From Mycolicibacterium grossiae (GTDB taxonomy: Bacteria > Actinomycetota > Actinomycetes > Mycobacteriales > Mycobacteriaceae), in contig NZ_CP043474.1 of assembly GCF_008329645.1 (NCBI RefSeq), positions 310,001-374,000 of the forward strand: a stretch of 64,000 nt of DNA, written 5' to 3'. Of this stretch, positions 31,956 to 37,727 are shown piece after piece. A program made the position numbers and the translations under genes. The notes under the pieces are model-generated. The model had not been told where the DNA came from, made no database searches, and worked only from the letters and a program-made list of their open reading frames with translations. Each line of letters begins with the position of its first letter. Position 1 is the first letter of the stretch.

Positions 31956-33463
31956 AGGCCGATCGCCGATCCGACGACCGTCACCGGCACGGTCTTGACG
32001 ATGGTGTCGGGCTGCGCGAGCCCGACGAAGCGGGCGATGCACTCGAACACGTTCTGCACCAGGCCGAAGATGCCGGGGAGGTGCATGTCCGGCCCGTCGG
32101 TGATGGTGATCTGGAACGAGTCGACGATGCCGCCGGCCGGAACGGGCGCGTTGGGCGTGTAGGTGTAGGTGCCGTTGCCGTTGATCACGACGGTGCCGAA
32201 CTGGCCCTGCGTGGTCACCGTGGCAGTCAACGGGTCGCCGTTGGGGTCGATGGCGTTCAGGTTGCCGGTGACGACGCCGGTGAGCGATTGCCCCGTCTGC
32301 ACCGGGACGGCGACCGGGCTGCGGTTGAAGAAGGTGTGGGTGATCTCGCGGCGGACCCACGCCAGGACGGCCCACAGGCTCGGCAGCTGCGCCGGGGCGC
32401 CCGGCCCGGGGTAGAGGAACGGCGACAGCAGCGATCCCACGAATCCGGTGAACATGTTGACCACCGCGCCGGGAACCGCGAGCAGCGCCGAGATGGGGTC
32501 GGTGGGCAGCGCGGGCACGGCCTGCGGGGTGACGGCGGTGCTCAGCGCGAACGTCGTGGGCGCCGATCCCGTGGCCGCCATGTCCGTGGCCGTAGATCTC
32601 GTGGCCGCATGGGCGGCCGGCTCATCGGCTCTGTTCACAGCGGTCGGCGAAACCGATTGCGGCGCAGCCGTATCGACGTGTTCGGGCGTGGCCGTGGCCT
32701 GGGGCGGACCGTCGGAGCCGTGGGTCGCCGGCTGCGGCGAGGTGACCTCGGTCGACGCGACCGGCGCGTCGACGGGCTCCGCCGGGGTATCGGTCGCCGG
32801 CTCGACCGGCGTCTCGGTCACCGGCTCGACCGGCGCCGCCTCGGCGGACGCCGGATCGACGGCGTCGGCCGGGTCCGCAGACGTCCCCGACGTGCCGCCG
32901 GTGGTCGGCCCCGCGCTCGCCGCACCGTCGGTGGCCGCACCGGCGGCGCCGGTTCCGTGAGTGGAGGTGTGTGCTCCGCCCGAACTGCTGACGTTCATGG
33001 CGGGAACGTCGTTCGAGCCCACCGCCGAACCGTCCGCCGACGACCCACCCGATGCGCTCGACGATGACGTGCCGACGGACGCCGTGGCGGTCGACGTCTG
33101 CGACGTCGACGCCGTTCCTCCTGCCGACGTCGGGCCCGTGACCGTCGAGTCCTTGCCCGCACCGGTGGCGCTACCGCCGGACGCGCCGCTCGACGCCGCC
33201 GTGCCGCCGGAGGAGTCCGAATCCGCATCGGTGTCGGCGTGGGCGAGGCCGGGGTTGGTGGCGATCGCCATGCCGACGCCGAGTGACACCGCGAGCGCGC
33301 CGACGCGACCAACGTAGCGGGCGTAGCTGGTCGTCACCTTGATGGCGTGCCGGCGCCGTTCGGCTCCGGGCGGCCCGTCGTCGAGCAATTCCCTGGCCGC
33401 CCAGACGCCGGGGCGGGCCCCGGTGCTTAGCGCATGGTTCACGCGATGGGTGTTGGCGCACAT
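19745..33463 (-). CDS. Giant exported beta-strand-repeat protein
   Basis: About 4572 residues. Residues 1-76 carry an extended signal sequence (core VGRVGALAVSLGVGMAIA, end PGLAHA), then about 280 residues of Ser/Gly/Thr/Ala- and Pro/Glu-rich linker. A mycobacterial module (GAPAQLPSLWAVLAWVRREI) precedes a VCBS/cadherin-like domain near 398-470 (DPNGDPLTATV, NGNGTYTYTPN). From about residue 505 to the end run 31 tandem repeats of about 131 residues. Twenty-six central copies share VVATTPVKLYTxGG and end LPGLVAVTVAALP; two at the start and three at the end are divergent. A typical copy reads LDANVTLVDADSTTATGATV, then WDAATGTLTLTGTA, then YQAALRSVTFAS. No catalytic domain or LPXTG anchor is seen, so a surface or adhesin-like role is inferred. 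ATG at 33463 has a GGGGA site; a GTG at codon 43 is an alternative. Confidence 0.9.
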   Translation of the reverse strand: MCANTHRVNHALSTGARPGVWAARELLDDGPPGAERRRHAIKVTTSYARYVGRVGALAVSLGVGMAIATNPGLAHADTDADSDSSGGTAASSGASGGSATGAGKDSTVTGPTSAGGTASTSQTSTATASVGTSSSSASGGSSADGSAVGSNDVPAMNVSSSGGAHTSTHGTGAAGAATDGAASAGPTTGGTSGTSADPADAVDPASAEAAPVEPVTETPVEPATDTPAEPVDAPVASTEVTSPQPATHGSDGPPQATATPEHVDTAAPQSVSPTAVNRADEPAAHAATRSTATDMAATGSAPTTFALSTAVTPQAVPALPTDPISALLAVPGAVVNMFTGFVGSLLSPFLYPGPGAPAQLPSLWAVLAWVRREITHTFFNRSPVAVPVQTGQSLTGVVTGNLNAIDPNGDPLTATVTTQGQFGTVVINGNGTYTYTPNAPVPAGGIVDSFQITITDGPDMHLPGIFGLVQNVFECIARFVGLAQPDTIVKTVPVTVVGSAIGLPPVVVTTVVGPVVTPNSGPVVLDSGLLVTDVDSPTMSGATVKIGVGYTQGDVLAYTPIAGNPITATWDATNGVLVLSGEATAAQYQAALRSVTFASTAATLVGAKAVLIAVTDKQNLTSLPALVAVTMLGVNAPPLVVTVPVGPVVTAGSPPNPLNPLLTVVDLDSSTLTGATVTIGAGFTPGDTLSYAPLTGNPIVAAYDAATGTLTLSGEATVAQYQAALRAVTFGTSSTALIGLRTVSITATDALDGTSLPGLVAVTVLGLPGSIPSVVATTPVKLYTAGGTPVVLDANLTIVDADSTTATKAVLRLDPLTYVAGTDRLAFADTAAITGSWDAQAGTLTLTGVASVAAYQAALRSVTFASDALVGVKTVSVTVTADGVTSLPGLVAVTVASLPVPTNLPSVVATTPVKLYTAGGTPVVLDANVTLVDADSLTATGATVRIDALGYAPGSDRLAFADTATITGTWNATTGTLTLTGAASIAAYQAALRSVTFASDAPIGVKTVSITVTADGVTSLPGLIGVTVAALPVPSSAPSVVATTPVKLYTSGGTAVVLDAAVTIVDVDSANATKATVTIGGYVNDADTLAYSGPLQSSWDAATGVLTLSGTASVAQYQAALRSVTFASTSPVGLRTVSIVVTADDVPSVPGLVAVTIAALPGNGNLPAVVATTPVKLYTGGGTPSVLDANVTLVDADSTAATGATVRIGGYDAVTDRLAFANTATISGTWDAATGTLTLTGDASLAEYQAALRSVTFASDALAGVRTVSIVLTADGVTSLPGLIGVTVAALPVPSSAPGVVATTPVKLYTAGGTPVVLDANVTLLDPDSTTAGGATVRIDGYDAATDRLAFANTAAITGTWDVATGTLTLIGDASLAEYQAALRSVTFASDALVGVKTVSMTVAADGVTSLAGVIAVTVAALPVLGNLRPVVATTPVKLYTSGGTPAVLDANLVLADADSTTASGATLRIGGYDAVTDRLAFSDTATITGTWDAATGTLTLSGTASLAEYQAALRSVTFASDALAGVKTVSITVTADGQTSLPGLVAVTVAALPVPGNLPSVVATTPVKLYTAGGTPVVLDANVTLLDPDSTTAGGATVRIDGYDAATDRLAFANTAAITGTWDVATGTLTLIGDASLAEYQAALRSVTFASDALVGVKTVSMTVAADGVTSLAGVIAVTVAALPVLGNLRPVVATTPVKLYTSGGTPAVLDANLVLADADSTTASGATLRIGGYDGVTDRLAFSDTATITGTWDAATGTLTLSGTASLAEYQAALRSVTFASDALAGVKTVSITVTADGETSVPGLVAVTVAALPVPSSAPSVVATTPVKLYTSGGQPVVLDGTVTLIDVDSGTVTKATVTIGGYVNGDDALNYSGPLTKTWDAQTGTLTLTGAGTLADYQAALRSVTFASTASVGVKTVSIVVTADGVQSAPGLVAVTVAALPMSGNLPSVVATTPVKLYTAGGAPVTLDGNVTIVDADSTTVSQAAMTIGGYVAGVDRLGYTGPLTGTWDAASGTLTLTGAGTVADYQAALRSVTFASDAPAGVRTVSIVVTADGVPSAPGLVAVTVAALPVPSSAPGVVATTPVKLYTSGGQPVVLDGTVTIVDVDSTSVTKATVTIAGYSNGVDTLAYSGPLTKAWDAQTGTLTLTGAGTLADYQAALRSVTFASTASVGVKTVSIVVTADGVDSAPGLVAVTVAALPVSGNLPSVVATTPVKLYTGGGAPVTLDANVTIVDADSTTATGAIVRFDPLTYSQLTDRLSFVDTASISGTWNGQAGVLTLTGTASVAEYQAALRSVTLSSTALVGVRTVTIVLTADGVDSAAGAIAVTVAALPVPTTAPPVVATTPVKLYTAGGAPVVLDANVTVLDADSPTATKATVTVTAGYDPARDALAFTDTGSITGSWDAQTGVLTLSGTATIAEYQAALRSVTFASDALAAAKTVSIVVTAGGAASAAGVVAVTVATLPALTSAPGVVATTPVKLYTSGGQPVVLDGTVTIVDVDSTGVTKATVTIGTGYANGSDVLNYSGPLTKTWDATTGTLTLTGAGTVADYQAALRSVTFSSTAPAGVKSVAIVVTADGVDSLPGVVAVTVAALPVSGNLPGVVATTPVKLYTSGGAPSVLDANVTLVDADSTTATGATVTVTAGYDPTRDRLAFADTGSITGSWDAQTGVLTLSGAATIAQYQAALRTVTFASDALAGAKTVAIEVRADGVGSTMGVVAVTVASLPATGNLATIVATTPVKLYTAGGQPVVLDGTVTLVDADSTGVTKATMTIGAGYATGVDVLTYSGPLTGTWDAGTGTLTLTGAGTVADYQAALRTVTFSSTAPAGLKTVTIVVTADGVDSLPGAVAVTVASLPVPANTPSLVATTPVKLYTSGGAPVVLDGSVLIVDVDSDTVTKATLTIGGYVAGDDVLAYTGPLTGTWDAATGTLTLSGTASVAEYQAALRSVTFASEASTGVKTVSITVTADGMTSVPGLVAVTVATLPAAANLPSVVATTPVKLYTGGGAPVALDANVTVVDADSATAGGATVRIDGYDAATDRLAFADTAAITGTWDAATGVLTLTGTASLADYQAALRSVTFASDALAGLKTVTIVLTANGVPSLPGVVAVTVASLPVPGSAPSVVATTPVKLYTSGGTPTVLDGAVTIIDVDSTGVTTATVTIGAGYANGVDVLDYWGPLTKTWDAATGTLTLTGAGTVADYQAALRSVTFSSTAPAGVRTVSIVVTADGVPSAPGLVAVTVAALPAPSSAPGVIATTPVKLYASGGQPVVLDGTVTIVDVDSTGVTKATVTIGTGYANGVDVLNYSGPLTKTWDATTGTLTLTGAGTVADYQAALRSVTFSSTAPAGVKSVAIVVTADGVDSLPGAVAVTVAALPVSGNLPGVVATTPVKLYTSGGAPSVLDANVTLVDADSTTATAATVTIDAATYDAVRDRLQFADTATITGSWNAQTGVLTLTGTASLADYQAALRSVTFASDAVAGVRTVSIVVTANGVASAPGLVAVTIASLPVVTSAPGVVATTPVKLYTSGGSPVVLDATVTIVDVDSTGVTKATVTIGAGYANGVDVLNYSGPLTKSWDAATGTLTLTGAGTVTEYQAALRSVTFSSTAPAGLKTVSIVVTADGIDSVSGAVAVTVLALPTPSSAPGVVATTQVKLYTAGGTPVVLDGAVTIIDVDSTGVTKATVTIGAGYANGVDALNYSGPLTKSWDAATGTLTLTGAGTVADYQAALRAVTFASTAPAGLKTVSIVVTADGVDSVPGAVAVTVAALPVSGNVPSVVAATPVKLYTAGGSPVTLDANLVIVDADSTTATGATVRVDSPTYVQGADRLAFADSGSITGTWDAATGTLVLSGTASIADYQAALRSVTFASDALAGAKTVSIVLTANGIPSTPGVVAVTVASLPVPTSAPSVVATTPVKLYVSGGTPVTLDGAMTIIDADSTTATKATLTIGTGYANGADSLAYSGPLTSAWDAATGTLTLTGAATVAQYQAALRSVTFASTATAGVKTVTVVLTADGAASLPGVVTVTVASIPASGNVPSVVATSAVKLYTAGGSAIVLDPVLTVVDVDSTTVTSATVTLGGVGFDPARDVLAYTGTVPGIASQWNAATGTLTLTGAAGIADYQSALRSVTFASSSTALAGLRSATIAVVADGVASVPGVVAITVVALPPIVNVPPLVTTSLGRTYNAGTTAIALDPTLTVADLTSATMSGATVTIGTGRTAADTLAYTGSVAGIGASWDAATGTLTLSGSASAADYQAALRAVTFGTGSAATQGIRVVTVVVTDVQGAASLPGTVAVSVLANQTPLVVGSLLNAIPYVAGNDPVVLDRFVVVADDSSQIKGATVRITSGRQTGDALAFTAANGITGSYDAATGVLTLTGTATVEQYQQALRSVTFATTTSALLGLRTFTMDVTDQQNLTGTSLPFTASVIGNAAPLLSLSPSSLSISLAGSALPKTLDPQLTIADDSSKLTQATVKVTGGVLVGASDNLTVTIPAGSGITAAWSSSTRTLTLSGTASTADYQTALQSVKWDITGLVSLGTWTFTFATRDQQNVSSADAKMTITIVSVL
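28064..29557 (-). repeat. Recent 786-base tandem duplication inside the repeat array
   Basis: Bases 28064-28771 recur at 28850-29557, a shift of 786 bases (exactly 262 codons, one A/B-sized dimer). By eye the two roughly 708-base copies differ only at 28254/29040 (C versus G, Gly versus Ala). Other units in the array are clearly more diverged. Confidence 0.85.
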
Positions 33464-33875
33464 GTCGTTCGTCCCCGGCTGTCGTCTCCGGATACGGCGC
33501 ACGTGCTGCTCCGAAGGTGCTCCTTCCGCCGGATCCACTCGTTGCTGAATGACGCCGACAGGCACTGATTGTCGCGAGCGTAAACGGGAGAGGGCCGGCC
33601 GCCCGATATTTTCGCCAACGTCAGCATATTTTCCTTGCATACGCAACGAACATGCAAAGTCAGCCACGGCGGCATGGACCGCGATGCCAGGTGAAAGCGT
33701 TTTTGACGGTGACGACGGTTACCGTAGAGGGACCACCTTTACCCGATGGGGCGGCGCCGGGCGTCGGCGGCGTGGGCGATGTGGCGGCCGCGAAGGCGTA
33801 ACCCCGACCGCTTCGTACCCATCCGGTCGGCGATGCCGGAAGGCGACCGACGGCGTTGCTCGACGACCGCGCGCG
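33464..33875. promoter_or_regulatory. Upstream region of the giant gene with AT-rich patch and inverted repeat
   Basis: 412 bases without a convincing gene. At 33604-33660 is an AT-richer island, unlike its surroundings, with two ATATTTTC copies (about 33607 and 33627) and an inverted repeat TTGCAT-N11-ATGCAA (33635-33657). This is a likely promoter/operator zone for the giant gene transcribed leftward. The part nearer 33875 shows nothing recognisable. Confidence 0.45.
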
Positions 33876-34865
33876 TCAGCTCAGCGCGGGGATGACCTCG
33901 CGGGCGAACAGGTCGATTCCCGAGCGGTCGTAGGCCGCCTCGGGGAAGTAGAGGATGGCGTAGTCGCATCCGAGATCACGCAGGCGCGTCAGCCGCTCGA
34001 CGACCTGCTCGGGTGTCCCGCTGGCCGAGTCCGGCGACGTTGCGGTGGCGAGCATGCCGTCGACCGCGGCCGGGTCCGCCTTCGCGGACTGACGCGCCCG
34101 GATGCGCTCGACGCGGTCGCGGACCTCGTCCTCCGTGGTCGCGAGAATCGAGTTGAGGTTGGCCGATCGCACGATTGCGTCGAAGTCGGTCCCGACGTCG
34201 CGGCAGTGCGAGGCGAGTACCTCGGACTTGTGCCGGAAGCCCTCCGGCTCGGCCGTGAAGTTCGTGTACTGCGCGTACTTGGCGGCGATCTTCAGCGTCA
34301 CCTTCTCGCCGCCGCCGGCAATCCACAGCGGAGGTCCACCGTCCTGCAACGGCTTCGGCGCGACGATGGCGTCCTTCACCTGGTAGTACCTACCGTCCAG
34401 AGTGGCCCGGCCGGCACGCCAGGCGTCCCGCATGATCTGGACGCCCTCGTCGAGGCGGCCGAGGCGCTCTCCGGCCGAGGGGAAGCCGTAGCCGTAGGCC
34501 TCCCACTCGTGCTGGTACCAGCCGCCGCCGATGCCCATCTGGACTCGACCGCCGGAGATGACGTCCGCCGTTGCCGCCACCTTGGCCAGGTAGGCGGGGT
34601 TGCGGTAGCCCATCGCGGTGCACATCTGCCCCAGCTTCACTCGGGAGGTCACCGCCGCGTAGGCCGACATCAGGGACCACGCCTCGTGGGTCGCCTCGTC
34701 GGTGGGCACCGGCACGGTGTGGAAGTGGTCGTACACCCACACCGAATCCCAGGGGCCGTCGTCGGCGTACTGCGCGAGACCGCGCATGACCTGCCACTGC
34801 TCGGCCGGCGGAATGTCGACGAGGTCGAGCCGCCACCCCTGCGGGATGAAGAGTCCGAAGCGCAC
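33876..34865 (-). CDS. LLM-class F420-dependent oxidoreductase
   Basis: 329 residues with the luciferase-like TIM barrel: RFGLFIPQGWRLDL at the start, DSVWVYDHFHTVPVPT, KLGQMCTAMGYRNPAYLAKV and GRVQMGIGGGWYQHEWEAYG, the last two being standard F420-family motifs. Mycobacterial members use reduced F420 to act on varied substrates; none can be assigned. The GTG at 34865 is chosen because it gives the family-typical VRFGLFIPQG start; upstream in-frame sequence is unlike the family. Transcribed toward the giant gene with 412 bases between. Confidence 0.88.
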   Translation of the reverse strand: MRFGLFIPQGWRLDLVDIPPAEQWQVMRGLAQYADDGPWDSVWVYDHFHTVPVPTDEATHEAWSLMSAYAAVTSRVKLGQMCTAMGYRNPAYLAKVAATADVISGGRVQMGIGGGWYQHEWEAYGYGFPSAGERLGRLDEGVQIMRDAWRAGRATLDGRYYQVKDAIVAPKPLQDGGPPLWIAGGGEKVTLKIAAKYAQYTNFTAEPEGFRHKSEVLASHCRDVGTDFDAIVRSANLNSILATTEDEVRDRVERIRARQSAKADPAAVDGMLATATSPDSASGTPEQVVERLTRLRDLGCDYAILYFPEAAYDRSGIDLFAREVIPALS

Positions 34866-35074
34866 GGAGAGCCACTCTAGGCCGGTCGGCGGCCGGCCGT
34901 CGATGCCTCGCACAGGCGCCGTCCAGGGTCGCTCGATCCCCGCATCGGGGCCGGCGGCGGGCAATCATCCCTTTCGGACGAATGTTGGCTGGCGGGCCGA
35001 AGTGGGCCACACTTGGTTACACTCATGTCGATTCACCGCTGCACCCGGCTGCACCCAATCTTTCGAGGATTCCT

Positions 35075-35671
35075 ATGACCGTTCGCGTCAGGCGACTCGT
35101 GCTGGGGCTGATCTCCGGATCCGCCATGGCCATCGCCCCTCTCGCGTTGTCGACGGTGGTCGTCCCCGCGACGGCAAACGCCGACCAATGCACCAGCGCC
35201 CAGCGTTCCGGCGCCGAGCCCAAGAACGGCTGCGACAACCGCGGCGACGCGAAGCCCCAGGGCGTCACGTGCAAGGACGGCCAGATCGTCGACGAGCAGA
35301 ACGGCAAGTGCGTCGCCCTGCTCGACGGCATCAGCAAGCAGCTGCAGGCGCTGCCTCCCCCACCGGCCCTGGCTGGTGGCGGCGGGGGTGGCCTCGGCGG
35401 CATCCCGTCCCTGGGCGCGATTCCCTCCCTCGGCACGGTGACCCCGACCCTGGTGCTGCCGAGCGTCGGCCTCGACGTCGTGCCGGACCTGAGCATCAAC
35501 CCCGACCTGGGCCTCGGCGGTCTGGCTGCCGCCGGTGCCGCGGGCGCGGTCGGCAATGCGCTGCCGGCGATCGGCGCGCCCTCGCTGCCGGCGCCGCCCG
35601 CCATCAATCCCCTCAACCCGCTGGGGCTCCCGCCCCCACCGGATCTGACCCCGGGCATTCCGTTCATCTGA
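35075..35671 (+). CDS. Small exported protein with Gly/Pro-rich tail
   Basis: 198 residues. The signal peptide (1 to about 35) ends VVPATANADQ. A short Cys-containing domain follows (QCTSAQ, NGCDNRGDAKPQGVTCKDG, NGKCVALLDG): four Cys that could form two disulfides. The rest is Gly/Leu/Pro-rich with near-repeats GGIPSLGAIPSLGTV and NPLNPLGLPPPPDLTPG. No known domain is recognised; it is probably secreted or wall-associated. ATG at 35075 has a GAGG site nine bases upstream. A very strong hairpin lies ten bases after the stop. Confidence 0.78.
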   Translation: MTVRVRRLVLGLISGSAMAIAPLALSTVVVPATANADQCTSAQRSGAEPKNGCDNRGDAKPQGVTCKDGQIVDEQNGKCVALLDGISKQLQALPPPPALAGGGGGGLGGIPSLGAIPSLGTVTPTLVLPSVGLDVVPDLSINPDLGLGGLAAAGAAGAVGNALPAIGAPSLPAPPAINPLNPLGLPPPPDLTPGIPFI

Positions 35672-35680
35672 GCGGCGACC

Positions 35681-35726
35681 GACGACGAAGCGGCGGCGAC
35701 CATGTGGTCGCCGCCGCTTCGTCGTC
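35681..35726 (+). terminator. Perfect 22-pair hairpin
   Basis: Bases 35681-35702 are exactly complementary to 35705-35726 around a two-base loop, only ten bases after the stop of the exported-protein gene. There is no T-tract after it. The GC-rich stem should be extremely stable and fits a mycobacterial I-shaped terminator. Confidence 0.8.
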
Positions 35727-36397
35727 GTGGGGGCCGTGTCGTCGTCGGGGCCGTGTCGAGGCGTGCCCTCGACGGTGCACTACGCCACCAGCGGCACCGC
35801 CGGCCGGCAGCGCGACATCGCCGCATGCAGCAGCGCGTCGTGCACCGCGAGCGCCGACAGCACATGTCGCACGCCTTGCCATCCGCACGTGCAGGAGCCA
35901 TGGGAGCGGAGACGTCCGCGGGTGACGACGGCCAGACCGCGGTGATGCTCGCGCGCACCGTTGCGACGCAGCGCATGGACGCCTCGGTGGCCGACGCGCT
36001 GCATGTTCGCGTCGAGCAGGGGGCCGGGGCGACCGACGTTAGCCACGTTCAGCATGGTTGCCAAAAGTAGCAGTGGTGTCCCGGAATTGGGACGCAACGC
36101 TGCATTCGTCATTTTCTCTCGGAGGTTACGGAACGCGCAGATGGCAAAGGAGGAGACGTTCGCTACGCACCCGACAATGGAAAGCCGTGCCGCCGCTCGG
36201 TTTTCGGCGGACGTGCTCGATCAATGACCACCGTCGCAGCTCCGTTCGCGAAAAGACCATCGTCGCGTCGCACTTCGCCCGAGACCGCGACGTGGACGTG
36301 CGCGAAGGGCATTTCCTGCAATTCGGGGAAAGGGTATGCGGCTTTGCTACGCCGCACGGATTCGTCCCCGCACACACGCGCCGGTAGCGTGCCGTGG
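35727..36397. other. 671-base stretch without a recognisable gene
   Basis: Open frames here on both strands are short, Arg/His/Ala-biased and lack family-like features, so none is annotated. Base composition drops in about 36040-36360, unlike flanking genes. A small hairpin GTCCC-GGAATT-GGGAC lies near 36078. It may be a degraded gene or the promoter region of the DUF2505 gene. Confidence 0.5.
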
Positions 36398-36898
36398 GTG
36401 GCGCGCTCACTCGATCTCACCGCCGAATCCCCGCATCCCATCGAGCGGATCCGCGCGGCCTTCGACGACGAGGGGTACTGGCAGTACCGGTTGCACGCCT
36501 TCGGCATCGGCGCACCGACTCTCGACGAACTCGCCGTGACCGCCACCGGCACGGCCGTCGCCATGACGATGCGGTTCACCGCCGATCAACTTCCCGGGCC
36601 CGTGCAGAAGTTGCGCCTGGGCGGCATCCACGTGGTGCAGCGCGAGCAGTGGACCCCCGTCGCAGGCGGCCGCGCGCGGGGTGACATCACCGTCGATGCA
36701 CTCAAGACGCCGATCGCGGGACACGGATTCGTCGATCTGGCAGCGGCCGGCGACGGCACCCACCTCTCGGGCACCGCGCGCGTGAATGTCTCGGTGCCGC
36801 TCGTCGGCGGCGCCATCGCCGGGTTCCTCGCGGGCCAGCTCGCCAACGGCATCCTCGACATCGTCCGCGTCACCGATAGCTGGTTGTCGGGCACCTGA
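36398..36898 (+). CDS. DUF2505-family (SRPBCC-like) protein
   Basis: 166 residues matching the actinobacterial DUF2505 pattern: RSLDLTAESPHPIERIRAAF, then FDDEGYWQYRLHAFG, TMRFTADQLPGPVQKL and a C-terminal amphipathic helix GGAIAGFLAGQLANGILDIV. Function is unknown; the fold is probably a lipid-binding helix-grip. The start is uncertain: a GTG at 36398 gives the family-like VARSLDLT, and another GTG lies three codons earlier; neither has a good ribosome-binding site. It is followed 31 bases later by the PNPOx-like gene. Confidence 0.8.
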   Translation: MARSLDLTAESPHPIERIRAAFDDEGYWQYRLHAFGIGAPTLDELAVTATGTAVAMTMRFTADQLPGPVQKLRLGGIHVVQREQWTPVAGGRARGDITVDALKTPIAGHGFVDLAAAGDGTHLSGTARVNVSVPLVGGAIAGFLAGQLANGILDIVRVTDSWLSGT

Positions 36899-36929
36899 AC
36901 CCGTCACCGGCCGGCGCTACCGTGGCGCC

Positions 36930-37355
36930 ATGGCACTCCCCCTCGCAGACCGCGAAGAATTCCTCGCCGAACCCCACGTCGCCGCCCTTTCCGTGGCGGC
37001 AGGCGCCGACCGTGCACCGCTGACGGTGCCCATCTGGTATCAATACTCGCCCGGCGGCCAGCCGTGGGTGCTCACCGGAACCGGCTCGCGCAAGCACCGG
37101 CTGATCGAGGCGGCGGGCCGCTTCACGCTGATGGTCGAACGGGTGGAACCGACCACGCGCTACGTGTCCGTGTCGGGCGACGTCAGCCGCATCGAGCCGG
37201 GCACCGACGCGCACCTGGAGGAGATGACGCGCCGCTACCTCTCCGGTGACGCCGCCGACCGCTACCTCGCCTTCGCCCGGGAGCACCTCGGGGAGCACGT
37301 CGTCATCGCTCTCGAGCCGCAGCAGTGGCTGTCAGCGGACATGGGCGCGTTCTGA
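36930..37355 (+). CDS. Pyridoxamine 5'-phosphate oxidase-family (split-barrel flavin) protein
   Basis: 141 residues with a split beta-barrel: LADREEFLAEPHVAALSVAA, VPIWYQYSPGGQPWVLTGTG, SRKHRLIEAAGRFTLMVERV and YVSVSGDVSRIEPGTD. This resembles the mycobacterial PNPOx-like/F420-binding group (Rv1155 type) rather than true PdxH, which is longer. The role is likely FMN- or F420-dependent reduction of an unknown substrate. ATG at 36930; GGC-rich leader without a clear Shine-Dalgarno. Confidence 0.85.
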   Translation: MALPLADREEFLAEPHVAALSVAAGADRAPLTVPIWYQYSPGGQPWVLTGTGSRKHRLIEAAGRFTLMVERVEPTTRYVSVSGDVSRIEPGTDAHLEEMTRRYLSGDAADRYLAFAREHLGEHVVIALEPQQWLSADMGAF

Positions 37356-37727
37356 TTCAGGCGACGCCCATGCCGGATCCGCTCGGTCTCGTCCCAGGAT
37401 GTGGACGCCAGGAAATCGTCGCGCGCTCGTCCCGCGGGACGCCGTGGACACCGCAACCCGAGACGCGTCCGAAGGTTGCCGTGCCGGATCGATCAAGATC
37501 ATCGTCCGGGCATTCTTCCGTCACGAACCGCGCACAGGGCGTTAACCAGCGGCTTTCAGTGCGTTGATCTTGATCGAGTGCAGCAACTACAGGAAACCGC
37601 AAAGTGGCAGCCACTGCCTCGTGGCGCCATGAGCCACTTCGCCGAAACGGCTCGAGTCGCGAACTTACCCATGGGTAAGTTGCCGCTGCCCGGGGGACCG
37701 TTGAAGTGAAGGGATGTCGAACCGACC
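37356..37727. promoter_or_regulatory. Intergenic region with a long-range inverted repeat
   Basis: 372 bases without a gene. TCGATCAAGATCA (37489-37501) is exactly complementary to TGATCTTGATCGA (37565-37577), with 63 bases between. Nearer the next gene lies a separate perfect palindrome (listed on its own). This is the control region of the exported protein that starts at 37728. Confidence 0.55.
37662..37681. promoter_or_regulatory. Perfect 20-base palindrome (probable operator)
   Basis: AACTTACCCATGGGTAAGTT reads identically on both strands and lies 46 bases before the ATG at 37728, a typical place for a dimeric repressor site. Its CTTAC/GTAAG edges resemble the CTTACCG/CGGTAAG edges of the TetR operators at 39697-39744, but the core differs. 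Confidence 0.65.

Noticed and set aside
33549..34880. Plus-strand open frame of about 440 codons spanning the giant-gene leader and the LLM gene
   Set aside because: It is antisense to a well-supported LLM oxidoreductase and has no recognisable domain.
35702..36112. Short overlapping frames on both strands in the 35.7-36.1 kb gap
   Set aside because: Composition is biased and no frame shows a domain or good start; left as gene-free.
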